Below are positions 9,175-18,264 of a stretch of DNA of 20,163 nt, piece by piece. This stretch comes from Hydnum rufescens UP504. Taxonomy: Eukaryota; Basidiomycota; Agaricomycetes; Cantharellales; Hydnaceae. The notes below the pieces were generated by a model, which saw only the letters and a program-made list of their open reading frames with translations, had not been told where the DNA came from and ran no database searches. Both the position numbers and the translations under genes were made by a program. The stretch is from assembly GCA_014904985.1 (NCBI GenBank), contig MU129140.1:37990-58152 (forward strand), read 5' to 3'. Within the stretch, counting starts at the first letter, position 1. Every line of letters starts with the position of its first letter.

Positions 9175-11008
9175 GGGCTAGTTGGGAGGTGCCGTTCTCG
9201 GGCTGCCTCAGGTTGGTGTATATCAGTTTGGATTTGGGGGTCATAAAGTCACTCTCAGGGATCTTCCCTGTGCATCTCAATGAGGCAGGGGACTCAGCTT
9301 GATCCAACAGGAGACGAGCTTGATGTTCCTGTTCTGCTTCTTCTTGGTTAGCTCTTTGTATATCTTCAGCTTCGGTGGCCCAGTGGTTTCGTTGGTTTTG
9401 CCTGCAGTCAGTATCTTCTTGATCAAGTCTGTTGGATTGTTGTACATTGGTTTCTCCCAGTTCCTCTATCGTTACCTCCCTTGTGTCTTGATACTCGAGT
9501 GTGGCAAGGGAAAGGGCATTTGCAGCCTCCCTCGCACCTTCCCACTCGAGTTCAGACCAGGCCTTCACAGGTGGGCCTGGTTTCGCCCCCTTCACACCCA
9601 GTACAGTGGCTTTCTTTCGGTTAGTTGGCTTTCCTCCCCCTGGAGGTGTACTTGCCCCAGGGATTTTTAGTTTACCTAGATGCTTGGTCTGGGCATCACA
9701 TATGATGGATCTAGCCTCATGCTCGCCTCCGCAGTTTACACATTTGTGCAGGGTTTCTGCAGGGTGTGAGTCAGTTGTGTGCTCAGCACTTGTACATATG
9801 GTACATAGATGGCCAGTCTGGCAGGCATCAGTGTGATGATCTATTGAGCCACAGAGGTTGCAGTAATAAATCTGTGGCTGTTCAGTGTATTTGGACATTT
9901 GGCAGGATGTCCCAAATAGGTAGAAGATACCTTGATCCTTAAATATAGTTGCTGACTCTTCAGACGCAAAGCTAATGGTGATTGGTGCACTCGATTGCTT
10001 GCTGATGATTGATTCGTGCCTGAGCCAGGATGGCTTTCTGTGCTGTGTGAGTGTGCTGAATCTTGCCCACTTTTCTGTTAGTTCCTCTGTTACCCTTTCA
10101 ATTGTTGTATGCTCTCCATCGACCCATGTGGAGACCTGGTCCAGCTTAACCCTGTGGTATACATAGTCTGGGTGCGCTTTGAATATGTTAGGGCTAAATA
10201 GGGATGCAATCACTCCATAGTAGTCCTTCATGGCTTCAGCATTCGTGGTTTCACTCATTATAACTACTGTGTTACCATTAAGAGACCACTGGATGGCATC
10301 AATACGGTCTTCTTTACATGCCCCCTTTACCGTTAAGGCACTATTGATTTTGGAGACGATTTCTCTTCCTATCTGTCAGTCCTCCCAAGCGACCTTCAGA
10401 TAAAATTCAATGAGGTGACAGCCGTGGGGCCTCTGGGATGGGTTTGCTGGTATAGAAGCTGTAGGAGCCTTCTTTTTGGGGGATGGTTTGATAGGGAGTG
10501 GGTGGTCAGAGCGTTTCAGGTGAGATGACCACTTTACCGGAGCATGGATTGATTCTGATAGGTTGCTTGGCATTCCCATCAGGGGTGTGGCTGTTGCAGT
10601 GGGTTGGCTCTCTAGGATACAGGTGAGTGCCGCAATAGAGTTTGCGTTCTGGGCCAGTGCTTTAGCCTGTTCTGCATTAGTCTGGATCAGGGACCCCAAG
10701 GAGTCTTCAGGGGGCATGCTTGTCAGTGGTGCAGGAATAGCTCCAAGGTGTACTGCCAGTTCAAATACACCATTCCTTAATAGATCCATGTCTTCGAAGT
10801 GGGACTCGGGGTCACCCAGACCACGTATGGCCACATCAGCCAGCTGAAGGGTTAGTGCCGCATGTTGGAGGCTCACTCCCCATGACTGTACTACAGTGTC
10901 TTCATTCATATCTGACAACTCACTTTGGTTGTCGGTTTCATGGCTGTTTGCTGGCATGGCTTGGGCAGGAGAGGCTGAGCAGTGCCTGGTTGCATGGCCT
11001 CTGTTCAT
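9161..11008 (-). pseudogene. LINE ORF1 (Gag-like, zinc-knuckle RNA-binding protein), one nonsense codon
   Basis: A 616-codon reading frame on the minus strand starts with ATG at 11006-11008 and ends with TGA at 9161-9163. The N-terminal 200 residues are low in motif content, with a basic patch PSPKKKAP. After an in-frame TGA at 10376-10378 (between WED and QIGREI, consistent with a lost Arg CGA) the frame continues without shift. The C-terminal half holds CNLCGSIDHHTDAC (a proper CX2CX4HX4C knuckle), CTICTSAEHTTDSH (last Cys replaced by His) and CVNCGGEHEARSIIC (a CX2CX3HX6C variant). In Tad-type LINEs this protein coats the element RNA. The C-terminus is Glu/Gln-rich (EEAEQEHQARLLLDQ). Start choice is the first ATG; only about 46 bases separate it from the IR-B repeat. 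Confidence 0.85.
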
Positions 11009-11054
11009 ACTGTCATATGGTTTACCTATCGCCGTTACTCCTGTGCTGCTGCGG

Positions 11055-11130
11055 TGTGGAAGATAAAAACATCCAGTATCAGAAAATGCAAATATCCATT
11101 GATCCCAGCCATTGGAATGATCATGTGACC
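11055..11130 (-). repeat. 76-bp inverted repeat, right copy (IR-B)
   Basis: This is the reverse complement of 3584-3659 with one CpG-type difference. It begins just upstream of the LINE ORF1 start and ends GATCATGTGACC at 11130, after which the two flanks share nothing. Confidence 0.9.
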
Positions 11131-11164
11131 TATTACGAAATTAATTATGGCTATGCATGAAAAC

Positions 11165-11600
11165 AGAGTTCGCTTGATTACTCCATCAGTTTTGATCGGA
11201 GAGGTACGCCCATATAACTCTTGGAAAGCCACGATGTACACCTTTCGAATGGTACCAAACACAAGTCGAGCGGACCAAGAATGCACTCTCCAGACCAATT
11301 TTACTATCAAAATCCAGAATTTTCAGTAAAAAACGAATTTCTCCGTCAGTTCGCATCCAATCCCTTCGAAACAACCGCACCTGGAAAGATATAAGAAATC
11401 CGCATCCAACGGTACTGAGCACGCAAATAACAGATCAAAACTGAACTCTGCAGAACGATATTACTGTCAGAATCAACACCTATCAGTAAAAAATGAATTT
11501 CTCTGTCAGTTTACACCGGATCTGCTCGGAACCACTGCGCCCAGAAATCTGTTAAAAATCCGCATCGAATGATACCAATAACGTCTATTATGGATGCAAA
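11165..11600. repeat. Degenerate ~160-bp tandem repeats (about three copies)
   Basis: Blocks starting near 11173, 11332 and 11490 share ordered words: TCCGTCAGTT / TCTGTCAGTT, a CGGA-CC run, GAAATCCGCATCC / AAAATCCGCATCG, AATGGTACC / AATGATACC, TATTACTGTC / TTTTACTATC and TTTTCAGTAAAAAAC / TATCAGTAAAAAAT. Spacing is roughly 158-167 bp. Identity is low, so this is an old array. No coding potential fits it. Confidence 0.55.
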
Positions 11601-11611
11601 CTGTTGTTTCT

Positions 11612-11682
11612 GCATCGAATCCCATCCCATGCACTTGTCCCCATTATCAACCAGCAACAAAAACATCTTAACCACTGGACTA
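11612..11682 (-). other. Possible Pol III A-box/B-box pair (tRNA- or SINE-like)
   Basis: On the minus strand TAGTCCAGTGG (11682-11672) fits the A-box consensus TRGYNNANNGG, and GATTCGATGC (11621-11612) fits 9 of 10 positions of the B box, about 50 nt downstream. No tRNA cloverleaf closes: the T-arm stem does not pair. It is either a decayed tRNA-derived SINE head or coincidence, since the GCATCGAAT word also belongs to the neighbouring repeats. Confidence 0.2.
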
Positions 11683-11804
11683 CAAACAAATTAATCTCCA
11701 AGAACTCAGAAATATCCTTTGATCTCATCTCCCATTGCCACAAATAACTTCTAGAACCTCACAGATAAGAAAGATAACACCTCCTTGACTACCCTTTTGT
11801 TCTG

Positions 11805-11897
11805 TTTATGAATGACTCACCTTCCTTGCAACCGCTTTATGAATGACTCACCTATCATGCAACCACTTTATGAATGACTCACCCTCCTTGACAACCC
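11805..11897 (+). repeat. 31-bp tandem repeat, three copies, each with TGACTCA
   Basis: Three adjacent 31-bp units (11805-11835, 11836-11866, 11867-11897) all begin TTTATGAATGACTCACC and end with a variant of TTGCAACC. The core is invariant and the tails vary. Confidence 0.9.
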
Positions 11898-11973
11898 TAT
11901 TGTTCTCACATATGACTCACCTAGGAATGAGTCATATTCTTTAAACACAGCCACCTTCAGAAAGGTATAAAAG
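11805..11973 (+). promoter_or_regulatory. Putative Pol II promoter: five TGASTCA boxes upstream of a TATA box
   Basis: TGACTCA occurs at 11813, 11844, 11875 and 11913, and its complement-equivalent TGAGTCA at 11928. TATAAAAG follows at 11966-11973. TGASTCA is the palindromic site bound by Gcn4/AP-1-type bZIP factors. Downstream lies an A/C-rich leader and a strong splice donor (GGTGAGT, GT at 12194), as expected of a transcript start plus 5' intron. No open reading frame of note follows on the plus strand, so this may be the U3/R of a solo LTR rather than a host promoter. Polarity is inferred from the TATA position. Confidence 0.5.
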
Positions 11974-12821
11974 CTGGTAGATTTTCCTGTATCCCCCCAT
12001 CTTCTCACTACTGAAATACACTACTGTCTACAAATCTGCTTACATCTGAAGAGAGTACTGATCTGAAAGCCATCTGGAGCTAAGTCATATACAAGGTTGT
12101 TAAGACTAAGTCACTGGAAGCCCTCTACGCGAAATACTAAGCCAAGGATAGTTGCAGGACCTAAGGTTAGAGTTGCTGGACATCCAAGGAAAGGTGAGTA
12201 ATAACAAAGTCAAGTCAGAAGAAGAAAGAAATACATTGATACACTGAATCAAGCTTAAACTAGTCCAGAACCCTCTTTAGAATTCACATTTTGACCAAGA
12301 GGACACAAATAGGTACACACAAATAGCAGTAAACAGTTCAATACAACACGTATAAGCCTTTCACAAGCATCCCATGATATATCATTGACTATAGCTAGTC
12401 CATACCATCCACCTCGGTCAACCACTTAGAGGGCCTTAATAGGTATGTCAAACTGTGTCAAATCAAAAGCCTAGCAGGCATCAGAATCCTTTGATATCAA
12501 ATAATTTCAGGAGGGTGACCTTAGGTCAATCCATAAGTCTGCCCTCGGGGATTTTGATATCAAACTCACAACCTCCAAGGTTTCTCATGGTATGGCAGCA
12601 GATATCAAGTCAATTAATGTGTTATATACATAGAGCAATTAACAAGAAGTCGAGTTCTTCAGAGATTAAGAAATTAAATCCAAGAAATAGGTGTAGTATA
12701 TCAAATGAAGGGAAAACCTTTGTCTTAAAAAAGGCCAAGGGAAGGCAGAGACACTCAAAGTGCATGAAGCATGCAAAAGCATGCAAAGCACACATCCAAG
12801 ATGGAGGTCGGGTGGAAGAAT
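11974..12821. other. AT-rich stretch without a supported gene
   Basis: This holds the presumed leader and intron downstream of the TGASTCA/TATA block. A plus-strand reading of about 170 codons from 12455 has no ATG at its start, no family motif, and runs into the antisense of gene A, so I do not call it. No second LTR copy, primer-binding site or polypurine tract was recognised. Confidence 0.5.
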
Positions 12822-14616
12822 TTAGAGAGGAAATCCATCATCAAACCCTTGATTCAAGCCCAGGTTCAAATCAGGGTACCTCGCAAACAGGGATGCCATC
12901 AAGGGATCGTCGTGTGGGTTGTATTCTTGCTGGTGTTGACCATATCCCCTGGCCCAGTCCATGGGACCATTGATGGCACCACTCAGAGCATTCCCACTAA
13001 ATTGACCATTGACAACACCATTGATGGAAGACCCAGCACCACCCCAAGTAGTTCCACTAGATTGACCACCAACGGAACTTGCTCCACCTGGATTTTCAAA
13101 AGTATCTGTTACAGGGCCATCATTGTCACTGGGCTCATCGATGAATTCAGCAGACATTGGATGCTTAGGGCCCATCTTCTTTTTCTCCCATGAGGGGCCA
13201 TCACCTTGAGAGGCCCGTTTCCTGGGCCCAGAAGCACCGCCTGCGACGGAAGTCCCATTGGCACTGTTGGCATCGGATTTGTTTGGCTCCCCCAGTCCAT
13301 CCACTTGAGCAACAGTCAGGAGTGGGTTATTGAATTGATCAGAGACGATTACAGTGTCACTGGGAAGCTTCCCATTATTCTCCTGGGTGATGTGCTTGAG
13401 CTGAGTAACTCGGACCTTTGTTGAATCATCCGATGGCTGGAAAAAGGTATGCCAAAGTTTCTTCCAACTCTCTGTTCGGACTACAGAGACATCAAGGGAC
13501 AAGAGACTTGGAAATTCGGATTCTGCAACCCAATTCTCAATCTTCAACTCATTGTTGGCAAGGAATCGGGGGAGACTTGCCCAAGGTATACGCAGTACCC
13601 GACCGATCAGAGGAGTCAGAAGGTTATTGAGCTCCTCTGAAATCTCCTTCCACATCAGATGCATGGACTTTGGAATCTTTTGCTTCTGATTTTGGCATAA
13701 AAGATGTTGCCCCTGATAGACCAGGATGTGGGAATGAATCATCTTAAATGATGTACTGTCTTTTGGGAAAGACAAATTTAGCCAGTCCTTCATCGCTGGT
13801 GAGCTGGTGAATAGAGCATTCTGTTTTGAAGCCACCTCATCAGGAACACTGCTGACGATTCCACAGAACCCGTGGATGTTCATAGTGGCCATCCATTTCA
13901 AGTCATCCTTCCAGCGCTTCGTAGTCTGCTTAATGACTTTGCCCATCATGGCCAGTGAGAGGGCAATATCAAAAGCTTGGGCTGCCTTTGAGGCATTGTG
14001 CTGATCCACAAGCTCCTTCAATTTCTTTTTCCATGCATCGGAGTCTTCACCACCATGTGCAGCAATGAGCTCATGATAGGCTGGCTGTATGACTTTTTCC
14101 ACATACTTGTGATGGGGATGGTCTGGCTCGGGGTCCTTCTCGTACGAGGCCTGATACGCATTCCATGGATTCCCAGCACTTCGCCATTCTCTCGTGCTTA
14201 TTGCAAGGTTCCCAATCTGCATCACAGACTCAAGAGGCCTGTCCCACTCTTTCGCCTTGCGCTCAAGCTCACAGTTCATGGATTCAACAATGCCTCTGAT
14301 CTCAGTGACTTGTTTGTCCGTAAATGGTCCACCCTGTGATTTTATTTGTGCAGTGTCACCCTCCTCGGCAACTGAGTCATCATCCTCAACATCTGGATTC
14401 CCATCATTTGGATTTGGTGGATCCAAAATGACCGAATTTTCATGCTGATGATATAGACCAGAAGGCTCGACCTCATGATCAAAATCCCCAACGAATGGAG
14501 AATTGCCAAATGTGTGAGATGAGGTATGACTTGGGGGCTGGGGAGACCAAGTGGCGGCCTGAGCAGGGGACTGAGCAGGAGACTGAGTGTGAGGACAACC
14601 ATGAGAGCGATTGCGA

Positions 14617-14858
14617 GATTGAGCATGATGAATACGGGCGATTGAGCACAAGGAATACGGGGCGATTGAGCACAAGGAATACGGGGCAATTGAGCATGAG
14701 GAATACAGGGTGATTGAGCACGAGGAATACGGGGCAATTGAGCACGAGGAATACGGGGCAATTGAGCACGAGGAATACGGGGCATGAGCACAGATATGGG
14801 CATGAGCACGAGGAATACGGGCGATTGAGCATGAGGAATATGGGGTGATTGAGCACAA
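14617..14858 (-). repeat. 24-bp coding minisatellite in gene A
   Basis: Six in-phase 24-bp units occupy 14639-14782, with degenerate units on both sides. Read on the minus strand they encode PRIPRAQL (PCIPHAQL, PRIPCAQS and so on). The unit contains three CpG positions (bases 1-2, 11-12 and the CG of TACGGG). Nearly all differences between the units are CG to CA or TG at these three sites. Confidence 0.9.
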
Positions 14859-14935
14859 GAAAGACCAGGAAATGGAGCGGGAGAACCAGCAGGAGATGGG
14901 GAGTGACCAGCAGGATTCGAAGAATAAGGAATGGA

Positions 14936-15000
14936 CTGTAGTGGAAGTCAATTTAAAGCAATCTAGGAAATAAAATGGATAGGAAACGCACTTTAGGTAC
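14936..15000 (-). other. Spliceosomal intron of gene A
   Basis: The donor GTACCT begins at 15000 and the acceptor CTACAG ends at 14936 on the minus strand, giving 65 nt. Splicing joins SRNHPS to SIPYSSNPAGHSPSPAG in phase 0 and avoids the stop that ends the first exon frame. A TTGAC branch-like word lies 13 nt before the acceptor. Confidence 0.65.
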
Positions 15001-15297
15001 ACTGGGATGGTTTCTAGATCGAGGTGGAGCGAGCTGAACTGTTTGTTGGTGCGATCGCAACGACAGAACATCAATAAACCACTCATTACGCTGAGGGACA
15101 GGGCGCGTAATGGGGGTGCTGGAAGCTTCGCCAGTTGTGTCAGAAGACTCTCTCGTCTGGGGCCCACTAGCAGATTCACTGCTCGTTGAAGGGACTGTGG
15201 TGTCATTGGTTATTATAGAGGACCGGGCCATTCAACCTGCCGGGGTGGCAGCAGGCCTTGTGGTCCTTTTTCGGGCTTGATATGTCTTAGGTGGCAT

Positions 15298-16084
15298 ATT
15301 GGGCTAGGAGTCAGCTCATGAAAAAAAGTAGTAGAAGTGGGGGGTACAGAAAGTGCACCCTTGCAACTTCAGGCTACAATGTTGAGGGAACAGATGGTGA
15401 GATATCACACGGTGCAAAGTAGGAATAGGGAGAGCACAAAAAACTGTGCTGTCCTAAACCAGGCTTTGAGGGATTGAAAGTGTAGGGTAGTTGGAAGACA
15501 GCAAGTGTGGCAGGAGTGAACGAGACGCCAAAAAAAGCAGATGGAAAGCAGGCGATAGGGGTGCAGTGTGCACCGTCTTTGACCAGACTCTCCAAGAACC
15601 CCCAAAGGCTGGCAAGAGGTAGGAGTGGAAGGTGTAGCCCTGGGACTTCACAGGTTTGTTGGAAGATGACCAAAAGCCAGTAGAAGGAGTGTAGTGGATG
15701 GAAAGTCTTCAGTGGAGCAGGAAATAGGGAGTGTATGGTCACACTGTCCAAAACCAGACTCCACCAGAGACTGTTAATGTTGTGCGAGTGAACAATATTC
15801 CCGGACATTGCCGGTAAACAATTCTTCAGTACAGATGGATGTATATATTATTGTATGAATGAGTACATGCATGATATATGTAAGATGATAATATTAACAT
15901 CGAGGAACAGAGGATAGAGAGGAAAGTGCGGGAGGTCAAAGGCAACGACGGGATGCAGGAAATGGCAGAGGGAAGGCAGCAATGAGCTGGCGTGTGGAAT
16001 GGCTGGTGGCAAAGGGGATGGTCGAATAGCATATGAACGAGAGTAAGGCTAGAGATATACCTACTCATCAATCCACTTGTGGAA
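15298..16084. other. Spacer between genes A and B
   Basis: This is the upstream region of gene A and the downstream region of gene B (both minus strand). It holds the degenerate repeats listed separately. From 15826 to 16071 it is AT-rich, with TATATATT and TATGTAAG words but no defined promoter or terminator. A 144-codon minus-strand ORF (15374-15808) is treated as fortuitous. Confidence 0.5.
15416..15770. repeat. Degenerate tandem repeats upstream of gene A
   Basis: Three blocks share ordered words: AGGAATAGGGAG (15421), GGCGATAGGGGTG (15551) and GAAATAGGGAGTG (15721), each followed 20-35 bases later by CTAAACCAGGCTTTG, TTGACCAGACTCTCC or AAACCAGACTCCACC, then by TTGGAAGA-type words in the first two. 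Spacing is 130 and about 171 bp. Old and diverged. Confidence 0.5.
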
Positions 16085-17622
16085 TCAAGGCTGGTCCCTA
16101 TTTAACTCCAAGACAATATGCCATGCCAGCCGGATCCTTGTTCGTCCAAAATTCTCCATGCTCAAACGAACCTCGCTCCCTCCAAGATCAGCATATGCCC
16201 ATCTGGAGATCTGGTGTATGTCAGATATCATTGTGCCCCCAGGCACTGGCCAAATGTTCTCACAGAAAGCCAAAGCAGTACCCTTTGCCAGAGCCCTGTG
16301 CACGATCATCTGCATCTCCATGCGTCGCATACCGACTGTCACGGAGCCTGGGTCTTCCTTTCGTGCACAATGGAGTCGTCTGCTGAGCCATTCAGTGTCA
16401 AACTCGACACTAATCATGGCATGAGTTTGCTCATGCTTGGGAGGAGCAGGACAAGGGTCGAGTAATGCAGGATACTGAATATAGTTGAGCATCTCAGGGA
16501 TAGCATCACCGGGTGTTGCGTAAGGGCGTGGTCCAACAGCCAGGAGCTCCTGGATCTCAGCAGTTGAGATTGCATTGATGTACACCTCCTGCATGTACCT
16601 TACTTCAGTGACTCCAAAACAATTCACCAGTGTATCTGTGTACAGGAAAGGGAGAAGTGTCTTGCCACTGCACGAAGATACCAAGACGCTCCAACATGAA
16701 TCCCATTTGGCCACGTCCTTGAAGAGGAGGTACATGTGGTACATCGCGCCCTTCTTCCGAATGGGTTTCACCCTCCATGCTGCCAGCACACCCAGATGAG
16801 AGTTCTGGTGCACCCAGGTCAAGGGGTCCTCTTGGCCATTGACACCCGCAATATCCAATGCATACCATTGGGCTAGCCTCAGGCATTCTGGTGGAGGCCA
16901 CGGCATGCTCACGTCTGAAACACTTGGTGCAACGCTGGCAGTAGGTGCCACAGAGCCTTGAGGAAATGGCGTTGGCGCAGGCCCTAGGCAACTCAGGAGA
17001 GGTGTAGCCTCAGGTTGGGGTGGCAATGGAGGATCCTGACGACTGGGCAGCGGTCCAGAGGACTGCAGCAGTGTCTGACTGTGGCGACGCAGTTGAGATG
17101 GGCCTGGATGTGCATACTCTCGGGATGGAGAGAGGGACGGCCTCCATGCTGGCTGTGGCAGGGGCTGATGGGTTGGTGCCTTTGAAGACGAGGCACTCTG
17201 CCAAGGTCCATCCTGCATCTGCCCATCATGATCATCCCTGAAGCGGCCATGGCTCTGGCGCTCAAGCTCTTGGGACGCTCGGGAGCTCCCATTGCCTTCC
17301 CAACTCCCCAGGTCGTCCCCTTGGCAGTTCTCGTTGCACTGCTTGTGGCCCCCTTGGTGGCTCCAGGGGTGATCTTGGCCTTCCTTTGGGGTGGCCAGAG
17401 TGGAAGGACGGACCTTGATGAGCAGGAGACCAGGCCCGATGAGGAGGAGAGGGGGACCGACGAAAAGAAGACGGAGCGGGGCAGGGAGAAGGTGCCCAGC
17501 AATGGTGGGACCAGGCATGGCTGGGGGGAGACAGGGACCAGTGGTGAAATGGCGCATGGTGGGGAGGGAATGACACACAAGGGGGAGATGGCACACAATG
17601 AAGAGGAGATGGCACATGACGA

Positions 17623-17982
17623 GGGGATTGTGCATGATGAGGGGATCGTGCACAACAAGGGGATTGCGAATGACGAGGGGATTGTGAACAACAAGGGGAT
17701 TGCGAATGACCAGGGGATTGCAAACGATGAGGGGATTGCAAATGATGAGGGGATTGCAAACGACAAGGGGATTGCAAACAACGAGGGGATTGCGAATGAC
17801 AAGGGGATTGCAAACGATGAGGGGATTGCAAACGATGAGGGGATTGCAAATGACGAGGGGATTGCAAACGACGAGGGGATTGCAAACGACGAGGGGATTG
17901 CAAACGATGAGGGGATTGCAAACGACAAGGGGATCGCAAACGACGAGGGGATTGCGAACGATGAGGGGATCGCGCTTGACGA
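17623..17982 (-). repeat. 18-bp minisatellite, 20 units, in gene B
   Basis: Twenty consecutive 18-bp units with no length change, consensus GGGGATTGCAAACGACGA on the plus strand; degenerate units continue down to about 17569. Minus-strand reading gives QSPRRL, SSFAIP or VVCNPL depending on frame; all three are open throughout. Variation falls at bases 7, 9/10, 13/14 and 16/17, as expected if the ancestral unit had CG at each pair. Confidence 0.95.
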
Positions 17983-18158
17983 GGAGGCGGGGACAAACGA
18001 CGGGGAGATGGTGCACAAGGTGGAAATGGGTCACTCACTGGAGTGACAGGAGAATATGTGGGAGCGCGAGGAGAACCAGGCTCAAGAGAAGTAGGGGTTG
18101 GGGTCGGAGTGTGTGGCCGAGCAGGATTCGGCACAGAAGCAGGGGCAAAAGGAACAGG

Positions 18159-18264
18159 AAGGGCAGGAACTGGAGGGGCAGGAAGGGCAGGAACCAGAGG
18201 GGCAGGAAGGGCAGGAACTGGAGGGGCAGGAACTGGAGGGGCAGGAACTGGAGGGGCAGGAACA
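18159..18264 (-). repeat. 15-bp coding minisatellite (PAPPV) in gene B
   Basis: GGGCAGGAACTGGAG and shortened variants (GGGCAGGAA) alternate over about 105 bp. On the minus strand they encode PAPPVPAPPV and PALPAPLV, a Pro/Ala-rich linker just after the coiled coil. Confidence 0.85.

Larger units (their letters stand above)
5087..11008 (-). mobile_element. Tad-like non-LTR retrotransposon (LINE), near full length but decayed
   Basis: Two overlapping reading frames on the minus strand carry the parts of a fungal Tad-type LINE in canonical order: an ORF1 with zinc knuckles; then APE-type endonuclease, reverse transcriptase, RNase H and a C-terminal HC-rich zinc motif in ORF2. ORF1 has one nonsense codon, and ORF2 has seven nonsense codons plus one frameshift. 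The 5' UTR must be short (11009 to about 11054), since the IR-B repeat begins at 11055. Overall coding length fits an intact family member, so this is an old full-length insertion rather than the usual 5'-truncated copy. Confidence 0.9.
12822..15297 (-). pseudogene. Gene A: orphan protein with 8-residue repeats and a charged C-terminal half, interrupted
   Basis: About 800 codons once a 65-nt intron (14936-15000, phase 0 after codon 99) is removed. The best start is ATG at 15295-15297 (MPPKTYQARKRTTRP, a basic tail); an in-frame TGA at 15232-15234 follows, and a second ATG comes right after it at 15229-15231. Order: Ser/Thr-rich segment with QRNEWFIDVLSL; Ser/Pro/Gly linker; 8-residue repeats PRIPRAQL (~125-205); acidic stretch VEDDDSVAEEGD (~290); a compact, charged, Trp-containing core (~300-617, including GNPWNAYQASYEKDPEPD and TKRWKDDLKWMATMNIHG); an NLS-like run with RKRAS and EKKK (~671-690); a Gly/Ser/Asn-rich tail ending FDDGFPL with TAA at 12822-12824. 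A 3-G instead of 4-G run at 14636-14638 makes one repeat unit 23 bp and shifts the frame; downstream reading resumes in another frame to the stop. I recognise no family. It looks nuclear, and is probably a member of a lineage-specific expanded agaricomycete family (inference). Confidence 0.65.

Noticed and set aside
12455..12973. Plus-strand reading of about 172 codons
   Set aside because: It opens at GTG rather than ATG, has no recognisable motif, and its second half is the antisense of the gene A C-terminus.
15374..15808. Minus-strand ORF of 144 codons upstream of gene A
   Set aside because: Its length follows from the low-stop composition of degenerate tandem repeats; peptide content is hydrophobic low complexity and shows no domain.
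17623..17982. CRISPR array
   Set aside because: Units are contiguous 18-bp repeats with no unique spacers, inside a eukaryotic coding frame.
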